The translations under genes and the position numbers were made by a program. A stretch of DNA of 64,000 nt from contig NC_089432.1 of assembly GCF_026210795.1 (NCBI RefSeq), positions 1,860,001 through 1,924,000 of the forward strand. Reading direction: 5' to 3'. Position 1 is the first letter of the stretch. The number at the start of each line of letters is the position of its first letter. This stretch comes from Rhizophagus irregularis (taxonomy: Eukaryota > Glomeromycota > Glomeromycetes > Glomerales > Glomeraceae). Positions 36,939 to 47,433 of this stretch are shown here, piece after piece. The notes beneath the pieces were generated by a model, which was given only the letters and a program-made list of their open reading frames with translations, was not told the DNA's origin and ran no database searches.

Positions 36939-39020
36939 TTAGTTCTGTGCTCTTCTCCATTTCTCCACCTCTTTAAATACTTTTCTCCAACTACTATTGT
37001 CATTTTTAACTTTTACTCGACTGTATCTTTTAGTATCTTCGTACACGCCCTGATTTTCTTCAAACATTCTAACCATGTCCAAATATTCATCCTTCTTTAA
37101 TGTTGGATATGATGATTTTTCCGTTTTCTTTGTTTCTCTTCCAATGTAATTTTTCCAACATACGTCGCCATCTTTTTCTAAAAATATCACTATTGATTTA
37201 TCTATTGTTTCTTTCAATCTGAATATTTCTTTTTCCATCTCATGATTTCCATGTGGAGTAATTAATCCTCTGTCAAAACTTTTCGTTTTTTGATAATAAT
37301 ATTCACAATATGGTGATTTGTCTAAAATTATTATATCTGTATCTTCATCATATTCTAACATTCTTCTGTTTATTTGTTCTACTACTTCTTTTCTAAATTT
37401 CCATTCCGTCTCCATCTTTGATTCATAAAATTCATCTTTGTCTTTTCTTCTTCTTTTATAAGTATTGAATCTTACTTTTAATCCTTGTTTTTCCCATTCT
37501 TTAATTAAATTTTGTACTATACTTGTTTTTCCTAATCCGTCTACTCCGTCGATTATTACTATTTCTGGTTGATCCTCTACTATCTTTAATAACCTACTTA
37601 ATGCGTCGGCGTTCGTATTTTCTTTTCCCGACCTATGTATTACTTCAAAATTATATTGCTGTAATTCCATCACCCATCTTGCTCTTTTTCCTTTTGGTAT
37701 CTTTGCATTCATTAATCCTTTTAATGCACTGTGATCTGTTATTACTTTAAATTTTCTATCGATTAAATATTTATGAAAATGTTGAATTCCCCAAACTATT
37801 CCTAAACATTCCAATTCTGTTATCGGATAATTTTCTTCTGCTGGTAATAAACTTCTACTTGCATATGCTATTACTACTTCTTTTCCCTTTTCATCTTTTT
37901 GACTTAATACTGCACCTAATCCTCTTCCTGATGCATCTGTTATCAATAGAAATTCTTTCTTCCAATCCGGATGTCGCAATATTGGATATTGTATTAACTT
38001 TTCTTTCAACTTTTCAAACGCTTCTTGTTGTTCTCTTCCCCAAATGAAAGGTATTCCCTTCTTTCTCAAATCACTTATTGGTCTTGCTATCTTTGAAAAA
38101 TTCTTCATAAATTTTCTGTAATATGAACAAAGTCCCAAAAATGATCTTACTTCTTTCACTGTTATTGGTGCCTTCATTTCTTTTATCTTTTCTATCTTTT
38201 TATCGTCTGGCCTTAATCCATCATTTCCTACTATATGTCCTAAAAATTCTATGTTTCTTTCCAAAAATCTACATTTCTTTAATTTTATTATCAAATTATT
38301 CTCCTGTAACTTCTTTAATACTTTTTCCACATGTTCCATATGGTCTTTTAAATTTTCTGAATATATCATAATATTGTCAATATATACTACTACAAAATCG
38401 TTTATGTATTCTTCTAATATTTCATCCATTAATCTTTGAAATGTTGCTGGTGCATTCGTTAAACCGAATGGCATTACATTATATTCAAACAATCCTTTCG
38501 AACATACAAATGCTGTTTTTTCTTTGTCTTCTTCTTTCATTTCTACCTGATTAAATCCTGCCGCTAAATCTATACTTGAAAACCATTTTGCTTTTCTGTA
38601 TTTGTCTAATAATTCATCCATTCTTGGTAAAGGAAAACTATCCATTATAGTTATCTTATTTAACTTTCTGTAATCAATGCAAAATCTATATTTTCCTGTT
38701 TTCTTTCCTGCTAATGTAACAGGTGAACTCCATGGACTTTTTGATTTTCTTATCCTTCCTTGTTTTAACAATTTATCCACTTCTTCGCTTATAAATTTTG
38801 CCTTTTCATCTGTTTCTTTGTATCTTCTTTGCTTTATTGGTTCTACCCCATCTTTTATTTTTATCTCATGTTGCGCTGCTTTTGTTCTTCCTTCTATTTC
38901 CTCATCGTATTCCAAAATATCTTGGTATTCTAATAGTAATTTTACCATATTTTTCCAAATTGGTTCTTCTACTTCCCCTATACTTAGTTTTTGCATAAAT
39001 TTTTCACTTGGTTCGAGCAT
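36939..39020 (-). CDS. RT-RNase H fused to deoxynucleoside/thymidylate kinase-like domain
   Basis: One uninterrupted 693-residue frame. Reverse transcriptase (about 55-260): first catalytic Asp in SSIDLAAGF (D151), MPFGLTNAPATFQ, and VVYIDNIMIYS at 211-221, where the second Asp of YxDD is Asn216. RNase H (about 355-475): D362 (TDASGRG), E402 (TELEC), D429 (TDHS) and ADALSRL. Residues 484-693 are not part of a usual Pol: IVIIDGVDGLGKTSIV is a P-loop (GxDGxGKT/S), IILDKSPYCEYYYQ matches the DR(S/Y)xxS substrate region of dNMP/deoxynucleoside kinases, and 623-645 (GRETKK..) is a lid-like basic stretch. The domain is followed at once by the stop, then by integrase. The coding frame opens 5' of M1 at about IESLGSEE. 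Ty3 polymerases normally go straight from RNase H to integrase. It may supply dNTP precursors (inference). Confidence 0.9.
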   Translation of the reverse strand: MLEPSEKFMQKLSIGEVEEPIWKNMVKLLLEYQDILEYDEEIEGRTKAAQHEIKIKDGVEPIKQRRYKETDEKAKFISEEVDKLLKQGRIRKSKSPWSSPVTLAGKKTGKYRFCIDYRKLNKITIMDSFPLPRMDELLDKYRKAKWFSSIDLAAGFNQVEMKEEDKEKTAFVCSKGLFEYNVMPFGLTNAPATFQRLMDEILEEYINDFVVVYIDNIMIYSENLKDHMEHVEKVLKKLQENNLIIKLKKCRFLERNIEFLGHIVGNDGLRPDDKKIEKIKEMKAPITVKEVRSFLGLCSYYRKFMKNFSKIARPISDLRKKGIPFIWGREQQEAFEKLKEKLIQYPILRHPDWKKEFLLITDASGRGLGAVLSQKDEKGKEVVIAYASRSLLPAEENYPITELECLGIVWGIQHFHKYLIDRKFKVITDHSALKGLMNAKIPKGKRARWVMELQQYNFEVIHRSGKENTNADALSRLLKIVEDQPEIVIIDGVDGLGKTSIVQNLIKEWEKQGLKVRFNTYKRRRKDKDEFYESKMETEWKFRKEVVEQINRRMLEYDEDTDIIILDKSPYCEYYYQKTKSFDRGLITPHGNHEMEKEIFRLKETIDKSIVIFLEKDGDVCWKNYIGRETKKTEKSSYPTLKKDEYLDMVRMFEENQGVYEDTKRYSRVKVKNDNSSWRKVFKEVEKWRRAQN

Positions 39021-39055
39021 CTTTTCCGTCTCTCTCTCTTCAGAGCCAAGACTCT

Positions 39056-39559
39056 CTATTTAAAATTCTGGTGCATTCTGAATACCTCTCCTTCATCGTT
39101 ACTTTCGTATTCTTCATCGTCCTCGCTCTCCTCACTTTCATATGCCACTTCTCTTTCATATCCTACTGGAATCGTTATTATTTCTCCCTGTTCTTCTATC
39201 CTTAAGGTATGATCCTCAAAATTTATTTTTGCATTATACAGCTTCCATATATCATTTCCCAAAATTAGATCCTCTTCTTCTGAATCGATTACTTCAACTT
39301 CTTTTAGTATCTCTAATTCATCTTTGTATCTCAAAGTTATATTTGCCTTTCCTAATGCTGCTATCTTTTGTCCATTTGCTATTGTACATCTAAATTTACT
39401 TTTTCCAAATATAGGTATATTCAATCTTCTTCTTAATTTATCTGTTATCACACTTACTGCTGCTCCAGTATCTATTATTACATTCACTAATTGATCTTCA
39501 ACTTCTAATTCTGTTCTCATTGCTGTAGTTCTCTTTTCCTCATTTTTCATAGTTCCCAC
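39056..39559 (-). CDS. Retropepsin-like aspartic protease
   Basis: Gag-Pol processing protease. The catalytic motif is VIIDTGAAVSVI, with a partner LILGNDIW (ILGxD) about 60 residues later, as in retropepsins, and an acidic C-terminal tail. It is in the same frame as Gag, separated from it only by the stop TGA at 39569-39571 followed by CTA. The TAG at 39056-39058 ends it. RT starts in the -1 frame about 36 bp downstream, so either a frameshift event or an indel joins the two. Confidence 0.88.
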   Translation of the reverse strand: MGTMKNEEKRTTAMRTELEVEDQLVNVIIDTGAAVSVITDKLRRRLNIPIFGKSKFRCTIANGQKIAALGKANITLRYKDELEILKEVEVIDSEEEDLILGNDIWKLYNAKINFEDHTLRIEEQGEIITIPVGYEREVAYESEESEDDEEYESNDEGEVFRMHQNFK

Positions 39560-39568
39560 CGAGCGTAG

Positions 39569-41119
39569 TCAATTTTTCTCGTTTATGCTTCTTGGTCTAT
39601 ATGTTCCTTCTCTCAATTGTTTATGATACTTAGGATTCTCATTTATCATTTGTCCAATTGTTATATTCGCTCTACAATTTTTCACGTCTCCCACAATGTC
39701 GTAAGGTGGTATTCCATCAGTTAATCTCGGTCCATACTCTCTGGGTTTTGTTGGTCCTCCTGCTTCTCTCCATTTTCTTAGTCCCTCTGTTGGGTCGTAA
39801 TAATCTTGCCTTTTATTACTCCATTTCATTTTTCTTGGTCCTATCGGTCTATCCCAATTCTGTTCAGTTCGTTCAGGTGTATACCTTGGTGTTGTTGTAC
39901 CACTTGGTATTTCCCTATCATCCATTCTATTTCCCGCTTCTCTTAATTCTTCTTGTAAATTTCCTTCTTCATTATTATTTTTATATCCCACTACTGGATT
40001 CGTCCTTCTTGTTTGTCTTCTTGTCTTTACTGCGTTATCTTTTGCGTATAATTCATTATGATAATTTAATTCCCTATCTTCATAATCATCATAATAACCT
40101 TGTGTATAATACATTTCACCGTATTGTGGTTCCTCATCTTCATATCCATTATAATCATATTCTTCTTGGTCATCATATTCGTCCATCATATTCACTCCTA
40201 CATTCCTTCTTTTCTCTGGACACTCTCTTGAATAATGACCAGCTCTACCACATGTATAGCATGTCGGTACTCTTTTTTGGAATGACTGATTTCTTTGAAT
40301 TGGTTGATTTCTTTGCATTGGTTGGTTTCTTTGCATTGGTTGGTTTCTTTGTGGCAATCGCCTATAGCTCTGACTCACTAAATTTCTTAATCTTTCATTC
40401 TCATCTTCTAACATCTTAATTTGTAACTTCGCAAAACTGTCTGCTAATTCATCTACACTTACCTCTTTATTATTCCTTACATTCCCTTGAACAATAGGTT
40501 CTTGTCTTCTTTGTTCATCATTAATTCCTTTTGGTCGTAATTTATCTGTTAATGCTTCTAAACCTCTTTCTACGTTCTTTGCTATCTGAAATGCTGCATT
40601 TAAATCTGCTGGATTTCCTATTACTACGTCTTTAGTAAAGTCCGGTTTTAATCCTCTATTAAAAATTCTCTTTTGCTGATTTGCTGCTACTGCTGCATCA
40701 CCTTCCGCTCTCTTTAACATATACTTAAATCTCGTAAGGTATTGAGTTACATTCTCGTCTCCCTGTCTAATCTTTTCTAATTGTTCTAGCCATCTATCTT
40801 TAATTTCATCACTTGCATACTTTCCAATTATTCTTACTCTTAATCTTAAATTATGATCTCCATTAACATTCCAATCGACAATATTTACTCCTTCAGTCTT
40901 TAACCAATCTGCTGCTCCTCCCATTAATTTCGCTTTTGCTATTCTAAATCTCTGTGCATCATCATTCCCTAAACCATTCGCTGTAAATGTCTCCTCAAAT
41001 TTATCTGCCCACTCTTCTGGATCTTCTCCACTGGTACCATAAAATGCTGGTATTTCTACAATAGCTCCTCTATTTGCGTTTAAATTTCCTATCGCATTAG
41101 TATTCGCTTGAACTTCTCC
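39569..41119 (-). CDS. Gag capsid/nucleocapsid region
   Basis: Structural protein that packages the RNA. The frame is open from 41119 (after the TAA at 41120-41122) to the TGA at 39569. The retrotransposon Gag domain is seen around FYGTSGEDPEEWADKFEETF and WLEQLEKIRQGDENVTQYLTRFKYM. A short RNQPMQ repeat precedes the CCHC zinc knuckle CYTCGRAGHYSREC. A Tyr/Asp/Glu-rich tail follows. The first in-frame Met is at 40924, but the Gag homology starts upstream, so the TAA is probably a mutation within one longer Gag. Confidence 0.9.
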   Translation of the reverse strand, partial: GEVQANTNAIGNLNANRGAIVEIPAFYGTSGEDPEEWADKFEETFTANGLGNDDAQRFRIAKAKLMGGAADWLKTEGVNIVDWNVNGDHNLRLRVRIIGKYASDEIKDRWLEQLEKIRQGDENVTQYLTRFKYMLKRAEGDAAVAANQQKRIFNRGLKPDFTKDVVIGNPADLNAAFQIAKNVERGLEALTDKLRPKGINDEQRRQEPIVQGNVRNNKEVSVDELADSFAKLQIKMLEDENERLRNLVSQSYRRLPQRNQPMQRNQPMQRNQPIQRNQSFQKRVPTCYTCGRAGHYSRECPEKRRNVGVNMMDEYDDQEEYDYNGYEDEEPQYGEMYYTQGYYDDYEDRELNYHNELYAKDNAVKTRRQTRRTNPVVGYKNNNEEGNLQEELREAGNRMDDREIPSGTTTPRYTPERTEQNWDRPIGPRKMKWSNKRQDYYDPTEGLRKWREAGGPTKPREYGPRLTDGIPPYDIVGDVKNCRANITIGQMINENPKYHKQLREGTYRPRSINEKN

Positions 41120-42618
41120 TTATAATCCTGTCAATGTTACTGGTGGTAATACTAAATTGTTCCAATCTGCCCCAATATCATGATTATACATAGTATTCAT
41201 TAATGCTCTTAGATCTGCTCTGAGTTCATCTCTTGATGCTGCCATTGTTATCTTTGGTTTTATTGGTGGTACTGGTGTTATTGGTATTATAGGTACTTCC
41301 TTTGATTTTTTATTTTTCTCTTTACTTTTTGGTTTTTTACTTGAGCCAATTTCGGGTCTTTTTATATCCTCTTCCATTTCATCTTCATCATCTGTTGGAT
41401 TTTCTTTTTCAATATCTTTTTCACATTCTATGCAGGTTTCTTTTCCAATTTCAAATTCTTTCTTTAATCTTTCAATTTCACATCTTCCGCATTCTTTTGT
41501 GTTTTCAACTCTCCATTGTAATATTTGTTCATCTAATTTTTCATCTTCAAGATTCCATATTGTTAAATATTTCTTCATAAATTCATATGTTGTTATTATC
41601 TTTGTGGTTACTCCAAATTTTCTTATTCTTTCAATTTCCGTTATTTCTACATCATATCCCATTCTTTTCAAATCCATTCTAATTATTTCTTCGAATATCT
41701 TTGTTGTTTCTGTTTCTTCAACATTATTAGATTCAATAGATTCATCAGATTCCTCATCTGACATTTCTTCATTTTTACTAATTGGTAAATTTTCTTCCTC
41801 CCCATCGTCTGTTTCTGTTATAGTATAACTTCTTGGTGTGTCATCACTATCTGTTTCATCTATATTTAATTGCTCAAATCCCCTAATCTTATCATAAACT
41901 TTTCAGTTATTTCTTTGCTAATTCCCCAACCATGTTCACGAACTTTTATGTGCATTGTGTGCAACATTAATCTAATCTTTTGTTTGAACGCTTCTATCTT
42001 TTCTGTTGACTCGTCTTCTTTTAATTCAGCTTCTTCATATAATATATTTTTGTACCTTCTAATAGTGCTATCTTTACATTCTACAAAATCTGTTATAGCT
42101 TCTTTATACCATTCATAAAATTCCCCAAATCTTATATTCACGTCCCAATCTTCCAAAATATAACCATATCTTATTAATTCTTCATTCCCTATCAATCTGT
42201 CCATTGTTTTATCTTCTTTATCATTTTCTATACAATCTCTCACGATCACTATTATTATTATCTTTAATCCTTTTTCTCTTAATACCGGTTGTTTCAAGTA
42301 TCTTATCGATTCGACCATTACATCTAATGCATCTCTAGTTCTTCCTTTTGTATAATTATTTCTTTCTTCACTATCTATACTCAGTAAATTTAATAACGCT
42401 CTTATAGTTTCTGCATTATAATCTTTTATCGTATATTCAAATTTTTGCAATATTTTCCAAAATTTCTTGAAAACTTCTGGTGTATCTCTTATTGGATAAC
42501 ATATTTCACATGTTATATTTTCTCCTCTTAATTCGTCTATATCTACATTTCCGATATTTTCGTCATGTCTTAATTTGTGGTTCTCGTAATCAACCCTCCA
42601 AGTTTCATACCATTCCAT
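41120..42618 (-). pseudogene. Long N-terminal extension of Gag, frameshifted
   Basis: Two frames that appear to be one ancestral protein: 42618-41866 (250 residues, MEWYETWRVDYENHK..) and 41764-41120 (214 residues, with open frame upstream to about 41870). Near 41880, in a run of G bases, the first frame ends (LGDLSN) while the sequence continues in the other as FEQLNIDETDSDD. The second frame has two CxxC-type cysteine pairs (ECGRCE, CIECEKD) that may bind zinc, then a basic, proline-rich stretch. It leads in frame through the TAA at 41120 into the capsid part. Function unknown; about 500 residues ahead of a capsid domain is unusually long. Confidence 0.7.
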
Positions 42619-44312
42619 CGTTGTAATCGTTCATCCAGAATCTTAACTAAAATCTTACCTTCTTTTATATATATATATTTCACTCTCATCGTTTCTATTT
42701 TCAATCTTCTATGTTTCTATTTTCAATCTTCTAAACATTCTTTTATCTTTAAATAGATTGCTCCTTTCAATCTTTAAATTCCATCTTTCAGTTTTATATA
42801 TTTACTACTCCATATTCTATTATTAATTTTTACTGCGCCTTAAAATTTCAAAAAAATTTTCTAAGTCCACAATCTCCTCAGACTGCGGAGGTTTTTACTG
42901 CGCCACCAAGCTTATCTTTTATCACCGATATCCATAATTTCACATGTCACCTCTTTTTGTCACTGTGATTCATAATTTCACTTATCACATCTTTTTGTCA
43001 CCAAGATCCATAATTTCACATATCACATCTTTTTGTCACCAAGATCCATAATTTCACATATCACATCTTTTTGTCACCAAGATCCATAATTTCACATATC
43101 ACAAACTCCAAAATTTTCATAACTTTTAGAGTTTGCGGATTTCCAATCTTTCTTATCGTCCACATAAATCCTTCTTACTATATATTCTATATTATATAAA
43201 TTAATCTATAATACGCAAAATGTCGTTCTTTTCAGATAAATGTCCTTCTTTTCAAATAAATGTTCTTTTTCAGATAAATATTCTTTTTCAAATAAATGTT
43301 CTTCTTTTAAATAAATGTTCTTCTTTTAAATAAACGTCCTTCTTTTCGGATTTTACTCTATTATTAAATACTGCACGTAATGTTCATTATACGGCTCGTT
43401 AATGTGTAAATATCCTTCTATTTTATCTTCTTTTAACGGAACATTGTAATGAGAGCGTGACCTAGCACACTACACCAGGAACCCTCATCTGAAATGTAGC
43501 CTAGGACCTGTAACAATACAACGTATCCATTTTTCCTCCTTCGTTGGCCGACTTGTCTCTTAACGGGTGAATCTAACCTTCCAAAATCCAGTTTCAAAAG
43601 TCATCAGCTATCCATAAAACTCATCTAAACCAACTTATCTTTCCTCAAATTGGTGGACCTATACTGGGCTTATCTCTATCTTTTCCCCATTGGGTAAAAG
43701 CATAATAGTTTACAGGTTTGTCCCATTTTATCCATTCAATATTTCTTGATAGTAGGTGTCTTTACAATTTTCATTCCCCGTCCCCAAAGCAATTTGCGCA
43801 TTATTGAGCTGGGTATCCAGATTTGACGTAACCCATACGTTATAATCCTTAATATTGAAGAATAAAAATTTTCCAATCTCGAGCATTTATCCAAAATTCA
43901 AACTCAGAGGTAACCCATACCACACAGATGAACCCCGGATAATACATTGGTGTTCTCCCATTATTAATCTTTATTCCAAAACTCATCTTTCACTTCCACA
44001 TCTCCTTATGAAATTTCTCAGGTACTTTATTCCCGAAAGAAATATTCTTGTGCTTTCTATCAATTAGGTGATTACTTGCACAACAACAAACTTCAATCTT
44101 TCACCTTTTCAAGTTTTTAACTCAATTAAATCCTTATTGATTTATTGGTTCCTTTTGAACTCGTTAAAACCTGAAATCTAAAAATAAATTCTAAAATAAA
44201 ATATTGATTAATAATACCTATCAGTGACTTACTAACGAAATTAAATTTTCATATTCATTATAATAATAATCATGTGATGATGATCATTTCCTTTCTTGCG
44301 AGCATGCACCAT
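42619..44312 (-). other. Retrotransposon leader with tandem repeats
   Basis: 1.7 kb between the 5' LTR and Gag with no open frame of note. 42950-43100 holds four ~37-bp repeats (ACCAAGATCCATAATTTCAC) and 43215-43345 about six ~24-bp repeats (CTTTTCAAATAAATGTTC). It may carry packaging signals, but nothing can be assigned. Confidence 0.65.
44297..44310 (-). other. Primer-binding site
   Basis: In element orientation TGGTGCATGCTCGC starts two bases (TA) after the 5' LTR end TCTCA. TGG is the complement of a tRNA CCA tail, so a tRNA ending GCGAGCATGCACCA would prime reverse transcription. The tRNA was not identified. Confidence 0.7.
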
Positions 44313-45426
44313 ATGAGATCCCCCAATTCCCTCTGTCATCAATTTACAGAGTTGCCACATCGAACGGGCATTCCCATGGTCGAACGAACGAATAAACGAA
44401 CAAACGAATAAATGAACGAACGAATAAATGAACGAACGAACAATTAAACGAACAAGCAAATAATCGACGGCATAATTAACAAATAATATAATCAACGCAC
44501 AACAACAATATACAACAACATTCTTGGTTTACAACATAAATAGCGTTAGTAATATAAAACATCAAGCGATATAAAATAAAATTTAACTTCTCTAAATTTT
44601 CCCCAAATTATATCCACTTTTACCTTTAATTTCAAACTTCGATAGCTCTCGCTACGAATTGTTACTTTCCAAAAGTGTATATTTAATTCACCTTAAAATT
44701 TCCATTTATTCAATTAAAATTAATTAAACAAACATTAATTAAAGTTTAGGGCGAACCTATTACCTTTAATTAACATTAAACTTTACTAACAAATAATTAA
44801 AAAATAAAACTTATATTTTTATTGAGTTCTGTGGATGAGAACTGTGGAATTATTTTGAATTCTGTTCTCTTTTTATACAAATTTTATGCTACTTTCTATT
44901 CTATCTATATACTATCTTTTATGTTCTTTTTACATATTATCTTTGAACTATCTTTCTAATATACTATCTATATTTTAAATACACTATCTTTTAATATGCT
45001 ATCTTTTATATATATATATATTATCTTTTATAACATCTTTGTATTATCTTTTTATATTATCTTTTATATTATTTTATGTTCTTTAATCTTTTCGACATTA
45101 TTTTATATGTTCTTTCAATCTGCTTCATGTGTTTTGCTTATAATCTATCTTTTGTGGCTTATAATTATTCTTTCTAATCGTTCTTATTGTTAAAGATTGC
45201 TAAGCCGCAATTGATCGACTCTATTTATCCTATTGGTTCCTTGTCAATCATTTGATAAATATTACATCATGTAGATCATTACTCTTCCTAAATGTTTATC
45301 CTTTTCGGCTAATTATTTATCCATCTACGCCAATTCATAATCAATTTGTTCGTTCTTAATATTTGGCAATTACATTTGGTGATTGAATTTTATCATCTTT
45401 TCATGCTTGATATTCGACCGTTTACA
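44313..45426 (-). repeat. 5' LTR of the retrotransposon
   Basis: Near copy of 34478-35587. I see about ten differences, mostly C/T transitions plus a 3-nt indel near 44496 and changes in the CGAACGAATAAA units. Its end abuts the GCAT duplication. Confidence 0.93.
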
Positions 45427-45952
45427 GCATAATAGAGAGAAAATTCTTTGTGTTTTTTTTTTAGTAAAAATAGATGAGTATAGTAGAATAGATAGGTATA
45501 AATGATTTTTGGAATCTTTTCTTAATAACAATAGATTAGGATAATACAATAGATAGATATAAAAAAATTTCCTGTGATTTTTTTAATAATAGATCGGTAT
45601 AGTATATATAATAGATAGATATAATAAAGAAATTTTCTGAATTTTTTTTTCTACTTTTGATCGTGATTTTTGATCAGTTACACTAAAAATTATGACCAAT
45701 AAATTTAACTGTAAGATGACCAACTGACCGTTCAACGTGAACCACTAAAAACGTAGATCGTTTTGATCAAATAGATAATACTGACAGAAATAAACAAAAA
45801 CAACAAACTACTAATTAATTGGTTGGTTAATAGTTTATCACAATCAATCAATCATCTGCTCAAAATTGAACTTTAATCGCAAATTTTGGTTAGTTTTTAG
45901 TTTTTGTGATCAAAATGCCAATCAATTAATTCTGGAGTAGACTAGAGTCAAT
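45427..45952. repeat. ~60-bp array remnant and plain AT-rich DNA
   Basis: 45430-45660 continues the GATAGATATAAAAAATTTTCTGG array interrupted by the retrotransposon. 45660-45945 is unremarkable, with several TTGATCA/TGATCAAA stretches. No gene. Confidence 0.6.
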
Positions 45953-46684
45953 TAGTGCTCCTAACAGATCAGATCAGACCAGATTTTACTTAGATTCAAT
46001 CTGATCTGAAATTAATTAAATCTGATCTGATCTGATCTGATCTGATTCGAATCTGATTAAATCTGATCTGATCTGAATCTGATCTGAATCTAATCTGAAT
46101 CTGATCTGAATCTGGTCTGAATCTGAATAAATATGTTATAAATTCTAAAGTTATAATTTGTAATTCCAGTCAAATTCAAAATTCTGAAATTTCAGCCAAA
46201 ATGCCAAAATTAAATATGTAATTCGGCCAGAATTATGCACTTAACTCTGGCAGGAATTATTGAATTTCCCAAAAAGGAAATTTAGGTTACATAAAATGCC
46301 AAATTTGTTCCTATAAAAATCGATTTTTGTGGAATGGCTATCGCCAAAAAAGGAAATGATCGACATATCAGTTTTGGCTGGAGTTTAAAATTATGAATTA
46401 ATTCCAGCCGGCATTATGAATTCGGCTGAAATTATTAGTAAAATCAAATCTGAGATCTGAATCAAATCTGTCAGATCCAATCTGATCAGATTCAGATTTT
46501 AAATAAGTCTAATCTGAATCTGATCTGATCTGATCTGATCTGATCTGAAATTAATCTGATTTATTCAGATCAAATTTTTTTGATCTGAATCTGAACTGCA
46601 GATTAAATTTATCTGATCTGATCTGAATCTGACAGATCAGATTCAGATTAAATCTGATCAGATCAGATTTTTTTCGGAGCACTA
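45953..46684. mobile_element. hAT-like MITE filled with TCTGATC repeats
   Basis: Terminal repeats TAGTGCTCC and GGAGCACTA are flanked by the perfect 8-bp duplication GAGTCAAT (45945-45952 and 46685-46692). Both halves are runs of TCTGATCTGA/AATCTGATC. The centre (46155-46445) is a GGCC-AATTAT, CCAAAAAGGAAATTT core like those at 12.1 and 28.9 kb. Non-coding. Confidence 0.88.
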
Positions 46685-47123
46685 GAGTCAATAGATCAAT
46701 ATAGTATAATGGATACAAAAAAAATTTCTGGGATTTTTTTTATACAATAGATCAGTATGGTATAAAAAAGAATTTTCTGGAATTTTTTAATATAATAGGT
46801 TGGTAAATAAAAAATAGTTTGGTAAAATAAGTTTTCTATCAGAATATAATAGATGGAAAATTCTTTGTTCTGATATTTTTTTTATTAACAATACTGTAAC
46901 AATAAGTATAAAAAAATTTTGGAATCATTTTTTAATAACAATGGATCAGTATAATACAATAGATAGATATAAAAAAATTTTCTGGGGTTTTTTTTAATAA
47001 CAATAGATCAGTATAGTACAATATATAGATATAGAATTTTCTGTAATTTTTTTTTATTTAATAACAATAGATATGATAAAAGTTTTGGTAATTTTTTTTT
47101 TAATACCAGTAAGACAATAAATA
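46685..47123. repeat. ~60-bp repeat array, middle segment
   Basis: Repeats of AATAGATCAGTATAGTATAATGG..AAAATTTTCTGGAATTTTTT, continuing the array split by the elements on either side. Confidence 0.7.
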
Positions 47124-47433
47124 CAGTCAACTCTCGATATACCGAAGTCGCCGTTCAAGACTAAAACTTCGGTATATAGTGATCTTCGGTATATCAAATT
47201 TTTTTATATACCGAAGTTTATATAATTTTTTTAGAAAACTTTGTTATATTAAGATTAAAATCATGTGACTTTATTTAGCTTGAAGATAAGAATGTCGAAA
47301 AGCCTGTGTAATGTATCTAGCTTTAATCGTAGAATTATTTTAATAAATTTGTTGATCGTACTAACCATGAAATTCAATATATGGTTAGTTTGATGCCCAA
47401 ATATAGCTTAAACTTTTCCAGCATTTTAATATT

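Larger units (their letters stand above)
34478..45426 (-). mobile_element. Ty3/gypsy-type LTR retrotransposon with kinase domain
   Basis: 10.95-kb element in minus orientation: LTR, primer-binding site, long leader, Gag with CCHC knuckle, protease, RT-RNase H, a nucleoside-kinase-like domain, integrase, polypurine tract, LTR. The order PR-RT-RH-IN is that of the Ty3/gypsy group. GCAT flanks both ends (34474-34477 and 45427-45430), a 4-bp target duplication. It is inserted in the ~60-bp repeat array. The two LTRs are about 99% alike by eye, so insertion was recent. Still, Gag has a frameshift and a stop, integrase has a stop, PR, RT and IN are in different frames, and the RT motif is YIDN. The copy is therefore probably not self-sufficient. 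Confidence 0.93.

Noticed and set aside
39056-39075. Programmed -1 frameshift at the protease/RT border
   Set aside because: The TTTTAAATAG sequence is not a canonical slippery heptamer, and a simple indel explains the frame change as well.
36523-41828. Many plus-strand frames opposite the retrotransposon genes
   Set aside because: Shadows of the AT-rich minus-strand coding sequence, with Leu/Phe/Ser-rich nonsense composition.
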